Source: Hyphomicrobiales bacterium (lineage in GTDB: Bacteria; Pseudomonadota; Alphaproteobacteria; Rhizobiales; Rhizobiaceae). Taken from it: DNA of 64,000 nucleotides. A model generated the notes under the pieces. That model was not told the DNA's origin. It did no database searches and saw nothing but the letters and a program-made list of their open reading frames with translations. Both the position numbers and the translations under genes were made by a program. Position 1 is the first letter of the stretch; every line of letters begins with the position of its first letter. The DNA is taken from positions 457,119 to 521,118 of the forward strand of contig UCCA01000018.1 of assembly GCA_900470805.1 (NCBI GenBank), read 5' to 3'. Shown one piece after another: positions 47,505 to 56,398 of this stretch.

Positions 47505-48338
47505 CTATTCCGCAGGATGCGGCGTCACCGGACGGTGATGATCCGCTTTCGGGCGCTCCTGCCAGCCGGTCACCCGGTTGACCAGCCAGAAATACAGGCT
47601 GTAGGGCATAAGGTTCAGCGCCTTCAGTGCGAAGGTGAAGCGTTTGGGGAAGGTGATTTCGAAGCTGTGCTGCTTGAGGCCCGCGGATATCTGTGCGGCC
47701 GCCTCCTCGACCGAGACCAGCGACGGCATCGGGAATTCGTTCTTGCGGGTTGCGGGCGTATCGACGAAGCCCGGATTGATGAGCTGGATGCGGATGCCCA
47801 TCTTGTCGAGATCGAACTTCAGGCTTTCGGCCATGTTGATCAGCGCCGCCTTGGTGGCGCCATAGGCGGCACCGGTGGGCAGTCCGCCATAGCCGGTGAC
47901 CGAGGAAACAAAGGCGATCTGTCCCTGCCCCTTGCCCTTCATGTGACGGACAGCCGGCACCAGGCAATTGACCACGCCCTGTAGATTGACGGCGAAACTC
48001 TGTTCGAAATCTTCCCGCTTCAGATCTTCGGCATGCACAGGCAGATAAACACCGGCGTTGAAGACAGCCAGCGCCAGAGCGCCGTGTTCATACTCGATCG
48101 AGGCGAGCACATGCTCCATGTCCTCGGCGTTGGTGACATCGCCATCAAGCACGATGATGCTGCCCGGCAATCCATTCGCCTCGGACTGCAACTCCGCCAG
48201 CTTTTCATGATCGCGCGCTGTGACGGCAACCTTGTAGCCTTCGCCCGCCAGCTTCAGCGCCAGAGCCCTGCCGATGCCGGAGCTCGCGCCCGAAATCCAG
48301 GCAATTCCATGTTCGGGACGAGCTACAAAATCGTGCAT
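47505..48338 (-). CDS. Short-chain dehydrogenase/reductase
   Basis: 277 residues. Cofactor motif GASSGIG at 17-23, NAG at 94-96, Ser145 or Ser146, Tyr159 and Lys163 of the catalytic triad (AAYGATKAAL). The C-terminal 50 residues are membrane-prone (FTFALKALNLMPYSLYFWLV), as in SDRs acting on lipids. It lies downstream of chrR on the same strand and likely belongs to the same regulon. Convergent with the MFS gene. Confidence 0.88.
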   Translation of the reverse strand: MHDFVARPEHGIAWISGASSGIGRALALKLAGEGYKVAVTARDHEKLAELQSEANGLPGSIIVLDGDVTNAEDMEHVLASIEYEHGALALAVFNAGVYLPVHAEDLKREDFEQSFAVNLQGVVNCLVPAVRHMKGKGQGQIAFVSSVTGYGGLPTGAAYGATKAALINMAESLKFDLDKMGIRIQLINPGFVDTPATRKNEFPMPSLVSVEEAAAQISAGLKQHSFEITFPKRFTFALKALNLMPYSLYFWLVNRVTGWQERPKADHHRPVTPHPAE

Positions 48339-48437
48339 GGCGCAATTCCTCCGGTTAAATCAGCAACGTCGAAACAGGCCCGGAAGTGCCTCTCCATCTC
48401 CCGGGACAAAGCCTCTATCACGCTAATGTGGCTGCTT

Positions 48438-49082
48438 TCAGCCGATCAGGTCGCCGATCAGCTGGCGAAAGGAACCGGTGAACTTCACCGGGGCATCGAG
48501 AACGGAAAATGCAATGCAGGGACGATCTTTCTCGGCGACGGGCCGATGATCTATGGTCTCGTCAGCGACCGAGATATCGCCTGGGCCAAACCGACCGCGC
48601 TCGTCGTTGAAGGCGCCGTCGAGAATGAGCGTCAGTTCCATCCCCTTGTGGGTGTGGGCGGGCATGGCCCGTCCAGCCTTGATCCACATCAGGCTGACTT
48701 CGCAGCCGTCGATGTCGACGGAATATTCCTTGAACCCGGGAAGCTTGGTCTTCCATGGCACGGTATCGACATCGACGCCCATGAGGCTTCGAATAGCACG
48801 GGGAAAGACGCCCTTCCCTGTGTCGATAGGCTTCGAGGAGTTTTTCGCGGGAGGTGAGGATGCGAATATTTTAGCCAGACGCGCGTTGCGGTCGGCAATG
48901 TCCGTCTCCGGCGTCTGTTCCAATGCCTGGCCGGCCAGTAGCTCCAGATCCTGAACAAGCGTCCGGTGGTCAGGCTTCATTTCGAGATGCGATTCGACCA
49001 GCACGCGTGCCGGCTCTGGGAGAGATCCGGCAACGTAATGCGCCATCAATGCATCGACCGTGTCGATATGCTCGTGAACCAT
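48438..49082 (-). CDS. chrR: ChrR-family anti-sigma factor / cupin sensor
   Basis: 214 residues from MVHEHIDTVDALMAHYVAGS; an earlier in-frame ATG at 49124 lies at the predicted transcription start, so 49082 is preferred. N-terminal anti-sigma domain to about 85 and a cupin domain with ligands H143, H145, E149 and H179 (AHTHKGMEL, ETIDHRP), matching R. sphaeroides ChrR H141, H143, E147 and H177. The zinc pair of the anti-sigma domain is altered: at the places of C35 and C38 stand K36 and H39 (SHLEMKPDHR). ChrR holds sigma-E inactive until singlet oxygen appears. No sigma gene is adjacent. Confidence 0.85.
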   Translation of the reverse strand: MVHEHIDTVDALMAHYVAGSLPEPARVLVESHLEMKPDHRTLVQDLELLAGQALEQTPETDIADRNARLAKIFASSPPAKNSSKPIDTGKGVFPRAIRSLMGVDVDTVPWKTKLPGFKEYSVDIDGCEVSLMWIKAGRAMPAHTHKGMELTLILDGAFNDERGRFGPGDISVADETIDHRPVAEKDRPCIAFSVLDAPVKFTGSFRQLIGDLIG

Positions 49083-49128
49083 GATGGTTTCGGTCGTTTC
49101 CGCTTTCGGTGATTGCTTTGTCATCACC

Positions 49129-49156
49129 CATACGATGAAAGTCAATCCTCGGATCA
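49129..49156 (-). promoter_or_regulatory. ECF-sigma promoter before chrR
   Basis: On the minus strand TGATCC (49156-49151), 16-base spacer, CGTATG (49134-49129). Same elements and spacing as the site at 41065-41090. It gives autoregulation of the chrR-SDR operon. Confidence 0.78.
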
Positions 49157-49313
49157 CCCGACGCGGCCGGATCGCGGCGCCGAAAGGCGTTCGCAGGCGT
49201 AAAGTCTAATTTTATCGCGGTAGTCAAAGCAGTGGAAAAGCTTTTCTTGCCAACCTAGCCTTGTGAAGGGAAAAGACCGTTCCTAAACTAAGTGTTCCAA
49301 AGAGGCAGATTCC

Positions 49314-50354
49314 ATGACCGTCTATCCTTCCGTCCTAGAAGCCATCGGAAACACACCCCTGATCAAGCTTAAGGGCGCGTCGGAGGCAACCGGCTGCACC
49401 ATTCTCGGCAAGGCGGAATTTCTCAATCCGGGCCAGTCGGTCAAGGATCGCGCGGCGCTTTACATCATCCGCGACGCGGAAAAGAAGGGCCTGTTGCGGC
49501 CGGGCGGCGTGATCGTGGAAGGCACGGCCGGCAACACCGGAATAGGCCTGACGCTGGTCGCCAAGGCACTTGGCTACCGCACGGTGATCGTCATTCCCGA
49601 GACACAGAGCCAGGAAAAGAAGGAAGCGCTGAAGCTGCTCGGCGCCGAGCTGGTCGAGGTTCCGGCCGTCCCCTACAAGAATCCCAACAACTATGTGAAG
49701 GTTTCCGGACGACTGGCCGAACAGCTGGCAAAGACCGAGCCGAACGGAGCGATCTGGGCCAACCAGTTCGACAACGTCGCCAACCGGCAGGCGCATATCG
49801 AAACGACCGCCAGAGAGATCTGGGCCGACACGTCGGGCAAGGTCGATGGCTTCATCTGCTCCGTGGGTTCCGGCGGCACGCTGGCAGGCGTCGCGATGGG
49901 CCTGAAGGGTTTCAACAAGGACATCAAGATCGGCATTGCCGACCCTGATGGCGCGGCGCTTTACGAGTTCTACAAGAACGGCGAGCTCAAATCGGCCGGT
50001 TCCTCGATTACCGAAGGCATCGGCCAAGGGCGGATCACCGCCAACCTCGAAGGCTTTACGCCGGAGTTCGCCTACAATATCTCGGATAGCGAAGCCCTGC
50101 CCTACGTCTTCGATCTGGTCGAGCATGAAGGGCTTTGCCTTGGTGGCTCGTCGGCAATCAACATTGCTGGCGCCGTAAGGCTGGCGCGAGACCTCGGCCC
50201 CGGTCACACGGTGGTGACAATCCTTTGCGACTACGGCAACCGCTATCAGTCGAAGCTTTTCAATCCCGATTTCCTGACCTCGAAGGGCCTGCCGCTTCCG
50301 GCCTGGCTAACCTCGACGTCGGATATCAACATACCCTACGAACCAGCAGCGTGA
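49314..50354 (+). CDS. cysK: Cysteine synthase A
   Basis: 346 residues. AIGNTPLIKLKG at the start, PLP lysine K44 in GQSVKDRAALY, substrate loop EGTAGNTGIG (69-78), and GSGGTLAGVAMGLK binding the cofactor phosphate. It makes cysteine from O-acetylserine and sulfide in the cytoplasm. The downstream genes alaX and sseA lie on the same strand with short gaps, so the group is probably one operon. Confidence 0.9.
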   Translation: MTVYPSVLEAIGNTPLIKLKGASEATGCTILGKAEFLNPGQSVKDRAALYIIRDAEKKGLLRPGGVIVEGTAGNTGIGLTLVAKALGYRTVIVIPETQSQEKKEALKLLGAELVEVPAVPYKNPNNYVKVSGRLAEQLAKTEPNGAIWANQFDNVANRQAHIETTAREIWADTSGKVDGFICSVGSGGTLAGVAMGLKGFNKDIKIGIADPDGAALYEFYKNGELKSAGSSITEGIGQGRITANLEGFTPEFAYNISDSEALPYVFDLVEHEGLCLGGSSAINIAGAVRLARDLGPGHTVVTILCDYGNRYQSKLFNPDFLTSKGLPLPAWLTSTSDINIPYEPAA

Positions 50355-50360
50355 GACCCG

Positions 50361-51098
50361 ATGCCCGTTAATGCCCTCTATCGTGACGACTCCTATCTCT
50401 CGACATGCGAGGCCGTCGTCACAGCCGTTCACGACGACGGAGGCATCGAGTTCGATCAGACATGCTTTTATGCAACCTCGGGCGGCCAGCCCGGCGATAC
50501 AGGGTTTCTGGAGCGCGCGGACGGCAGCAAGATCGTGCTTGGGCAGACAAGGCATGGGGCGACGAAGGATATCATCCTTCACGTGCCGCTCGCCGACCAG
50601 GCGCCGCTCACCCTCGGCGAGACCTTAGTACTGCATGTCGATTGGGCGCGGCGCCACAAGCTGATGCGCATGCACACCGCCTGCCACCTGCTGTCCGTCG
50701 TCTGCTCTTACCCGATCACCGGCGCTGCAGTTGGCGAGGACGAGAGCCGCGTCGATTTCGACATGACCGACACGATCGATAAAGACGAGGTAACGGCGAA
50801 GCTGATGGCGCTGGTCAATGAGAACCATCCGGTTTACCTACAGTGGATAACCGATGAGGAACTGGCCGCAAACCCCGGCATCGTCAAATCAAAGAATGTG
50901 CGCCCGCCGATCGGACTCGGGCGCGTCAGCCTCGTCTGCATCGGCGAGAACTCCGCGATTGACAGCCAGCCCTGCGGCGGCACACATGTTGCCGAAACGC
51001 AGGAAGCCGGACAGATTCACATCGCCAAGATCGAGAAGAAGGGCAAGGAAAACCGCCGCTTCCGTATCCGCTTCGGCGCTCCTGTCGACGAAGCATGA
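50361..51098 (+). CDS. AlaX-type trans-editing hydrolase (alanyl-tRNA editing)
   Basis: 245 residues. TSGGQPGDTGFL (39-50), zinc motif HTACH (H105, H109) and CGGTH (C205, H209), the exact layout of AlaXp proteins. They remove serine or glycine wrongly attached to tRNA-Ala. It starts six bases after cysK. The zinc ligands are all present. Confidence 0.9.
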   Translation: MPVNALYRDDSYLSTCEAVVTAVHDDGGIEFDQTCFYATSGGQPGDTGFLERADGSKIVLGQTRHGATKDIILHVPLADQAPLTLGETLVLHVDWARRHKLMRMHTACHLLSVVCSYPITGAAVGEDESRVDFDMTDTIDKDEVTAKLMALVNENHPVYLQWITDEELAANPGIVKSKNVRPPIGLGRVSLVCIGENSAIDSQPCGGTHVAETQEAGQIHIAKIEKKGKENRRFRIRFGAPVDEA

Positions 51099-51117
51099 GA
51101 ATTGAGGAGAGATCAGA

Positions 51118-51987
51118 ATGAGCGAGACCACGAGCCGCTTCGTCGTTTCGGCCGATTGGGTCGAGAAGAAGATTGGCACTGACGGGTTCAAGGTGGTCGA
51201 TGCCTCCTGGTATCTGCCCGCGCACAAGCGCGACGCCAAAGCCGAGTATGCGGCGGGACACGTTCCCGGTGCGGTTTTCTTCGACCAGGACGCGATTGCC
51301 AATCATTCGACCGGCCTGCCGCATTCCCTGCCCTCGCCGGAACTGTTTGCCAGCAAAGTTGGCAAGCTCGGCATTTCCGACACGGATACGATCGTTGTCT
51401 ATGACGGGCTGGGTTTCTTCTCGGCTCCGCGTGTCTGGTGGATGCTGCGGACCATGGGCGCGCAGGACGTCTATGTTCTCGACGGCGGCCTTGATGGCTG
51501 GACGGCCGATGGTCGTGCAGTCGAGAGCGGCACGCCGACGCCTGCAGCCGCGGTGTTTACGCCGAAATTCCGTTCCGACAAGGTGATCCCGTTCGAGACC
51601 ATGCGCGGCATCGTCGGGGACGGCTCCGCCCAGATTGCCGACGCGCGCGGCGCTGGACGCTTCACCGGCGATGAAGCCGAGCCTCGCGCCGGCATGCGCT
51701 CCGGCCATATGCCCGGCGCCCGCAGCCTGCCGGCAACGAGCCTTTCGGCCAGTGGCCGTTTCAAGGATATCGCGACGCTGAAGACGATGATCGCTGATGC
51801 CGGAATCGATCTGTCGAAACCGGTGGTCACGAGCTGTGGCTCGGGCGTGACCGCCGCCGTGATCATGCTGGCGTTGCAGTCGGTGGGGCATGACGACAAC
51901 GCGCTCTACGACGGCTCTTGGAGCGAATGGGGATCGCGCGACGACACACCTGTTGTCACCGGCCCCGCCGAACCGGTTAAAGCGTGA
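51118..51987 (+). CDS. sseA: 3-Mercaptopyruvate sulfurtransferase
   Basis: 289 residues, two rhodanese domains. The first (1-135) is inactive; the second has the active Cys240 in VTSCGSGVTA, and CGSGVT is the loop typical of mercaptopyruvate sulfurtransferases rather than thiosulfate ones. GGLDGWTADGR and HMPGARSLP are also characteristic. It transfers sulfur from mercaptopyruvate to an acceptor. Placement next to cysK fits sulfur metabolism. Confidence 0.9.
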   Translation: MSETTSRFVVSADWVEKKIGTDGFKVVDASWYLPAHKRDAKAEYAAGHVPGAVFFDQDAIANHSTGLPHSLPSPELFASKVGKLGISDTDTIVVYDGLGFFSAPRVWWMLRTMGAQDVYVLDGGLDGWTADGRAVESGTPTPAAAVFTPKFRSDKVIPFETMRGIVGDGSAQIADARGAGRFTGDEAEPRAGMRSGHMPGARSLPATSLSASGRFKDIATLKTMIADAGIDLSKPVVTSCGSGVTAAVIMLALQSVGHDDNALYDGSWSEWGSRDDTPVVTGPAEPVKA

Positions 51988-51989
51988 CC

Positions 51990-52550
51990 ATGGGAAAGAC
52001 GCCCGTATCACTCCAGGCACATGTCACCCATCTGGAAATGACCTCACCGCCGAAGACGAGCCTTCCGGTACCGGTCAACATCCAGACGGCGATGATGCGC
52101 GCGCCGGAAATTCCGCTGCCGTTCTATCGTTATCTTTATCGCCAGGTGGGTGCCCGCTGGCAGTGGGTCGATCGTCTCCGGATGAACGATGAAGAGCTGA
52201 CGGCAACGCTCCACGACAAGCGCAACACGATCGGCGTGCTCTACGTCAACGGCGCTCCGGCCGGGTTTTACGAGTATCTGACCATCGACGACGACACGAT
52301 CGAGCTCAGCCATTTCGGGCTGTTCGAACATGCGCTGGGGCTGGGGATCGGCAAATGGTTCCTGCTGCAGACGCTTTATGCGATCTGGACGCAAAACCCG
52401 GTGCGGGTGACGACCACCACCAACAATCTCGACCATCCGCGCGCACTGCAGCTCTACCAGATGTTCGGCTTCTCCCCCGTCTCGACAGGTACCGCGATCG
52501 TACGGCCGTTGAGCGACAAGGAACTGCTGGAGCTCGCAAAAAAGAGCTGA
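51990..52550 (+). CDS. GNAT-family acetyltransferase
   Basis: 186 residues. The ATG at 51990 is chosen; a GTG at 51984 overlaps the sseA stop and is also possible. GNAT motif A appears as ELSHFGLFEHALGLGIGKWF followed by TTTNNLDHPRALQLYQMFGF. Substrate unknown. Belongs to the cysK-alaX-sseA gene string. Confidence 0.82.
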   Translation: MGKTPVSLQAHVTHLEMTSPPKTSLPVPVNIQTAMMRAPEIPLPFYRYLYRQVGARWQWVDRLRMNDEELTATLHDKRNTIGVLYVNGAPAGFYEYLTIDDDTIELSHFGLFEHALGLGIGKWFLLQTLYAIWTQNPVRVTTTTNNLDHPRALQLYQMFGFSPVSTGTAIVRPLSDKELLELAKKS

Positions 52551-52620
52551 TCCGCAAGGATCGGGTGGTTCGGCGGTTTTGGAACCGGCATTCAAGGCAA
52601 ACTCGAAAAGGAGATTTGCG

Positions 52621-53088
52621 ATGACCACCATCCGCTATACCGCCATGCCATCCGTCGATGCCGAACACATGTGGAACGGCGGGCGGGATGCCTACGACAA
52701 TTCGCCGGAGACGATGATCTCGGATGGGCCAGGCCATCCCTGCCGGCATTGTCTCGGCAATATCGACGCGGGTGAGGAACTTCTGGTCTTTGCCTACCGG
52801 CCGTTCCCGACGCTGCAGCCCTATGCGGAGACCGGGCCGATCTTCCTGCACAGGCGGAATTGCAGCCGTTATTCCGCCGAGGAAATCCTGCCGCGGGTGC
52901 TGACGACAAGCCCGGATTTCATTTTGCGGGGCTACAGCGAGACCGACAGGATCGTCTACGGCACCGGCGCCGTCACCCCTGCCTCGGACATATCTGATTA
53001 TGCAGCGATGCTGCTTACGAGGCCTGAGGTCGCCTATGTGCATGTGCGTTCCGCACGCAACAACTGCTATCAATGCCGTATCGACTGA
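52621..53088 (+). CDS. DUF1203 family protein
   Basis: 155 residues from MTTIRYTAMPSVDAEHMWNG, start set by AAGGAGATTTGCG. DUF1203 features: GHPCRHCLGNIDAGEELLVF, PYAETGPIFLHRRNCSRY, and RNNCYQCRI at the end. The Cys pattern suggests metal binding. Function unknown. Confidence 0.82.
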   Translation: MTTIRYTAMPSVDAEHMWNGGRDAYDNSPETMISDGPGHPCRHCLGNIDAGEELLVFAYRPFPTLQPYAETGPIFLHRRNCSRYSAEEILPRVLTTSPDFILRGYSETDRIVYGTGAVTPASDISDYAAMLLTRPEVAYVHVRSARNNCYQCRID

Positions 53089-53095
53089 GGCTATT

Positions 53096-53126
53096 GAAGC
53101 CGGCCGCATCGCACGCGGCCCGCTTC
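53096..53126. terminator. Hairpin between convergent DUF1203 gene and ald
   Basis: GAAGCCGGCCGC / GCGGCCCGCTTC, 12-bp stem with one mismatch. No T run; bidirectional by position. Confidence 0.5.
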
Positions 53127-53147
53127 AACTCACGTAACGTGATGTCT

Positions 53148-54266
53148 TCAGGCAACGTTCAAAATGCTTTCCGCAGCGTAAGGTTCGTAACCCAGAGCGT
53201 CGGCCACCGCCTTGTTGGTCACCCTGCCCTTATGAACGTTGAGGCCGTTTCGCAGGTGCTTGTCCTCGGCGATGGCGCGCAGGCCGCGATCGGCAAGCGC
53301 CAAGCCGTAAACCAGTGTTGCGTTGTTTAAGGCATGCGCCGAGGTGACCGGGACGGCGCCGGGCATGTTGGCGACGCAGTAATGCACAACGCCATCAACC
53401 TCATAGGTCGGATCGGAATGGGTGGTTGCGTGCGAGGTCTCGAAGCAGCCGCCCTGATCGATGGCGACATCGACGATCACGGCGCCCTTCTTCATGCCTG
53501 ATAACATTTCGCGAGTGACGAGCTTCGGGGCGGCGGCGCCGGGGATCAGGACCGCGCCGATGACCAGATCGGCAGTAAAGACCTCGTCCTCCAGCGCCTG
53601 GATGCTGGAATAGCGGGTGTGGATGCGGCTCGCAAAGAGATCGTCGAGCTGGCGCAGGCGCGGCAGGGACTTGTCGAGGATGCTGACGTCGGCGCCCAGT
53701 CCGGCGGCGATCTTGGCGGCGTGAAGGCCGACCACGCCACCGCCGATGATGGCGACCTTGGCCGGCAGCACGCCCGGCACGCCGCCGAGCAGGATGCCGA
53801 GCCCGCCATTGGCCTTTTGCAGCGCCGTCGCGCCTGCCTGGATCGACAGGCGACCCGCGACCTCCGACATCGGCGCAAGCAGCGGCAGCCCGCCGCGCTC
53901 ATCCGTAACGGTCTCGTAGGCGATCGCGGTCACGCCCGATGCCAGCAGCCCCTTGGTCTGTTCCGGATCCGGCGCCAGATGCAGATAGGTATAAAGGATC
54001 TGCCCCTCGCGCAGCTGCGCCCACTCGGACGGCTGCGGTTCCTTGACCTTGACGATCATGTCGCACTTTTCGAAAATATCCTTGGCCGAAGCGGCGATCC
54101 GCGCGCCTGCGGCGGCATAGGCCGCATCGTCGGCACCAATACCGGCGCCGGCCTTGGTCTCGATCCAGACTTCGTGACCGTGGGCCACATACTCGCGCAC
54201 GGAAGCCGGCGTCAGGCCGACGCGATATTCGTGGTTCTTGATTTCCTTCGGGCAGCCGACACGCAT
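53148..54266 (-). CDS. ald: Alanine dehydrogenase
   Basis: 372 residues. N-terminal MRVGCPKEIKNHEYRVGLTP, NAD-binding GGGVVGLHAAKIAAGLGADV, and the PGAVPVTSAHALNNATL signature near the C terminus. It interconverts L-alanine and pyruvate plus ammonia. It is divergent from an Lrp/AsnC regulator, with an inverted repeat in the shared intergenic region, the usual aldR-ald arrangement. Confidence 0.93.
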   Translation of the reverse strand: MRVGCPKEIKNHEYRVGLTPASVREYVAHGHEVWIETKAGAGIGADDAAYAAAGARIAASAKDIFEKCDMIVKVKEPQPSEWAQLREGQILYTYLHLAPDPEQTKGLLASGVTAIAYETVTDERGGLPLLAPMSEVAGRLSIQAGATALQKANGGLGILLGGVPGVLPAKVAIIGGGVVGLHAAKIAAGLGADVSILDKSLPRLRQLDDLFASRIHTRYSSIQALEDEVFTADLVIGAVLIPGAAAPKLVTREMLSGMKKGAVIVDVAIDQGGCFETSHATTHSDPTYEVDGVVHYCVANMPGAVPVTSAHALNNATLVYGLALADRGLRAIAEDKHLRNGLNVHKGRVTNKAVADALGYEPYAAESILNVA

Positions 54267-54377
54267 CGATGTTCCTCTCTTGTTTTTTCCTCCGTCCAGC
54301 GGAGGATTTGATCAGAGGAATCCAATCACCAGCCGTGCGAAATGTCCTTGCAAAGAGGATTTGCCTGAGAGCCATTT

Positions 54378-54424
54378 TTCGAAGAATATTGCACGCACAG
54401 GCAAATAATCGAAAGTTCTTCGAA
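54378..54424. promoter_or_regulatory. Inverted repeat in ald/aldR intergenic region
   Basis: TTCGAAGAA (54378-54386) and TTCTTCGAA (54416-54424) are exact inverse copies, 29 bases apart; the second ends on the first base of the regulator ATG. A likely AldR operator for autoregulation. Confidence 0.55.
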
Positions 54425-54885
54425 TGGCGGAACTCGACACCATCGATCATGCGATATTGAAGGCGTTGCAATCCAATGCCCGTATCACCAACGCCGACCT
54501 TGCGGCGAAGGTCGGCCTGTCGGCGTCGGCCTGTTCCCGCCGTCTCGACATTCTCGACCGCAGCGGCGTGATCCTTGGCTACCACGCCCGTGTCTCACCG
54601 AAGGCGCTCGACTACAAGATGATCGCCATCGTCCACATCTCGCTGTCCGGCCAGTTCGCCAAGACGCTGTCGGAATTCGAGACGGCGGTAAAACGCTGTC
54701 CTAATGTGCTGGTCTGCTACCTGATGTCCGGCGAGTACGACTACATCCTGCGCGTCGCGGCGCGCGATCTCGAAGATTACGAGCGCATTCACCGCGACTG
54801 GCTGTCCGCGCTGCCGCACGTCGTGAAGATCAATTCCAGCTTTGCGCTACGAGAGGTGATGGACCGACCGAATGTCGGGCTATAA
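54424..54885 (+). CDS. aldR: Lrp/AsnC-family regulator (AldR-like)
   Basis: 153 residues. HTH at about 5-55 (ILKALQSNARITNADLAAKV, LSASACSRRLDIL), then the RAM effector domain (HISLSGQFAKTLSEFETAVK, LMSGEYDYILRV). It regulates ald in response to alanine. Start is the ATG directly after the operator half-site. Confidence 0.88.
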   Translation: MAELDTIDHAILKALQSNARITNADLAAKVGLSASACSRRLDILDRSGVILGYHARVSPKALDYKMIAIVHISLSGQFAKTLSEFETAVKRCPNVLVCYLMSGEYDYILRVAARDLEDYERIHRDWLSALPHVVKINSSFALREVMDRPNVGL

Positions 54886-54969
54886 GGCTGACAGGGAAAC
54901 CGTTCGGCGATGCGCCGTCTGCTAGACATTTTCATGGCGCGGCCGAAACCTGCGCGATAAGACGACCTT

Positions 54970-55851
54970 ATGAAATCGAAGACCCAAGGCTATATTTTCG
55001 TTCTTCTGGCGATCACCATTTTCTCCATTCAGGACGGCATCTCCAAACATCTCGGCAGCGCCTACCCGCCCGTCTTCGTAACGATGATCCGCTATTGGGC
55101 ATTCGGCCTGTTTACGGTTCTTCTGGCCTCGAAAATGCGCGGTGGGTTGATGGCGACCGCGCGTACCAAACGGCCGGTACTGCAGGTCATCCGTGGGTTA
55201 CTGTTGGCATCGCAGGTGGTTGTCGTGATCAGCTGCTTTGCGGTCATCGGCCTTGCGCACTCGCAGGCGATCTTTTCCGTGACACCGATCCTGATCGCGC
55301 TGCTCTCCATGCCGCTGCTTGGCGAACGGGTCGGCTGGCGGCGGTGGACGGCGATCGGCACCGGGCTTGCCGGCGTGCTCTTGATCCTGAAACCCGATGG
55401 CGGCTTCTTCGATGTCAAGCTGCTGCTCGCCATCTTCTCCTGCCTTCTCTTCGCCTTCTATGTCATCGTCACGCGACTGGTGAGCCGCGACGATTCATCG
55501 ATGACCAGCTTTTTCTACACCGGCATCGTCGGCGCGATTGCGATGACGCTGGTGGGGCCGTTCTACTGGACGTGGATGTCGCCGGGAGACTGGGGCTGGA
55601 TGGCGCTGGTGTGCATGACCAGCATCTCGAGCCACTACTTTCTTATCCGTGCCTACGACATGCTGGATGCTGCAGCCGTTCAGCCGCTGACCTATCTGCA
55701 ACTCGTTTACGCCTCCATCATCGGTGTCACCATCTATGGCGAAACACTGAACCTAAACACGATCGTCGGGTCAGTGATCGTCGTCGCCTCCGGCATTTTC
55801 ACCATCTGGCGAGAGCATGTGGTCGGTCGCCGACAGGTGACAAGACGGTAA
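54970..55851 (+). CDS. EamA/DMT-family transporter
   Basis: 293 residues, ten predicted helices in two EamA repeats; motifs GLLLASQVVVVISCFAVIGL and ATSISSHYFLI-like stretches. LGERVGWRRWTAIGTGLAGV is the conserved end of the first repeat. Likely an inner-membrane metabolite exporter; substrate unknown. Confidence 0.85.
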   Translation: MKSKTQGYIFVLLAITIFSIQDGISKHLGSAYPPVFVTMIRYWAFGLFTVLLASKMRGGLMATARTKRPVLQVIRGLLLASQVVVVISCFAVIGLAHSQAIFSVTPILIALLSMPLLGERVGWRRWTAIGTGLAGVLLILKPDGGFFDVKLLLAIFSCLLFAFYVIVTRLVSRDDSSMTSFFYTGIVGAIAMTLVGPFYWTWMSPGDWGWMALVCMTSISSHYFLIRAYDMLDAAAVQPLTYLQLVYASIIGVTIYGETLNLNTIVGSVIVVASGIFTIWREHVVGRRQVTRR

Positions 55852-55941
55852 AGACCGCATATGCAATTTTAGCTAAATGTATAAATTCATTTCAATCTGC
55901 AGGAGCTATGCTGTTCCCACGTTCACATTGGGAGAGGCATC

Positions 55942-56274
55942 ATGCAAAATCTCAACATCATCACGCGAAAGGCGGATCGTAAGCATTGCCGGGTGTTCGG
56001 CAAGGTCCGCTACCTGACCAAGGAAGTCGACGCGCGCATCCTCAATATGTCGATTACGGGCGTGGCGCTGGAAGTCCGGTCACCGCTCTACGCGGCCTCC
56101 GGAAGCCGCGTGCAGATCCTTGCCGACGATCTCGGAACGTTGCATGGCGTCATCCGCTGGAGCCACAACGGCCGCCTCGGTATCCAGTTCGATCCGAATT
56201 CGAACGCCCGCGCCCAAGTCGCTTCCTATTTCCGGTTCTTCCACAAGGAAGTGAAGCCGGTTCTGGCGCGATAG
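55942..56274 (+). CDS. PilZ domain protein
   Basis: 110 residues, essentially a lone PilZ domain. DRKHCRVFGKVRYL at the start holds Arg residues, and NMSITGVALEV matches the D/N-x-S-x-x-G motif that binds cyclic di-GMP; GVIRWSHNGRLGIQF is a PilZ strand. The first motif is not the full RxxxR, so binding is uncertain. A GGDEF protein lies 4 kb downstream. Confidence 0.75.
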   Translation: MQNLNIITRKADRKHCRVFGKVRYLTKEVDARILNMSITGVALEVRSPLYAASGSRVQILADDLGTLHGVIRWSHNGRLGIQFDPNSNARAQVASYFRFFHKEVKPVLAR

Positions 56275-56398
56275 ACCGGCACAATCGCCAATCGGCGCCG
56301 CAGCGATATTCCCCTGTCATTTTCAGGGTTTACTCCTCCGGAAATCACCCTAGTCTCGCCATCGGGCCGGGCGACGCGTGATTTTCGAAGGAGTTTTC

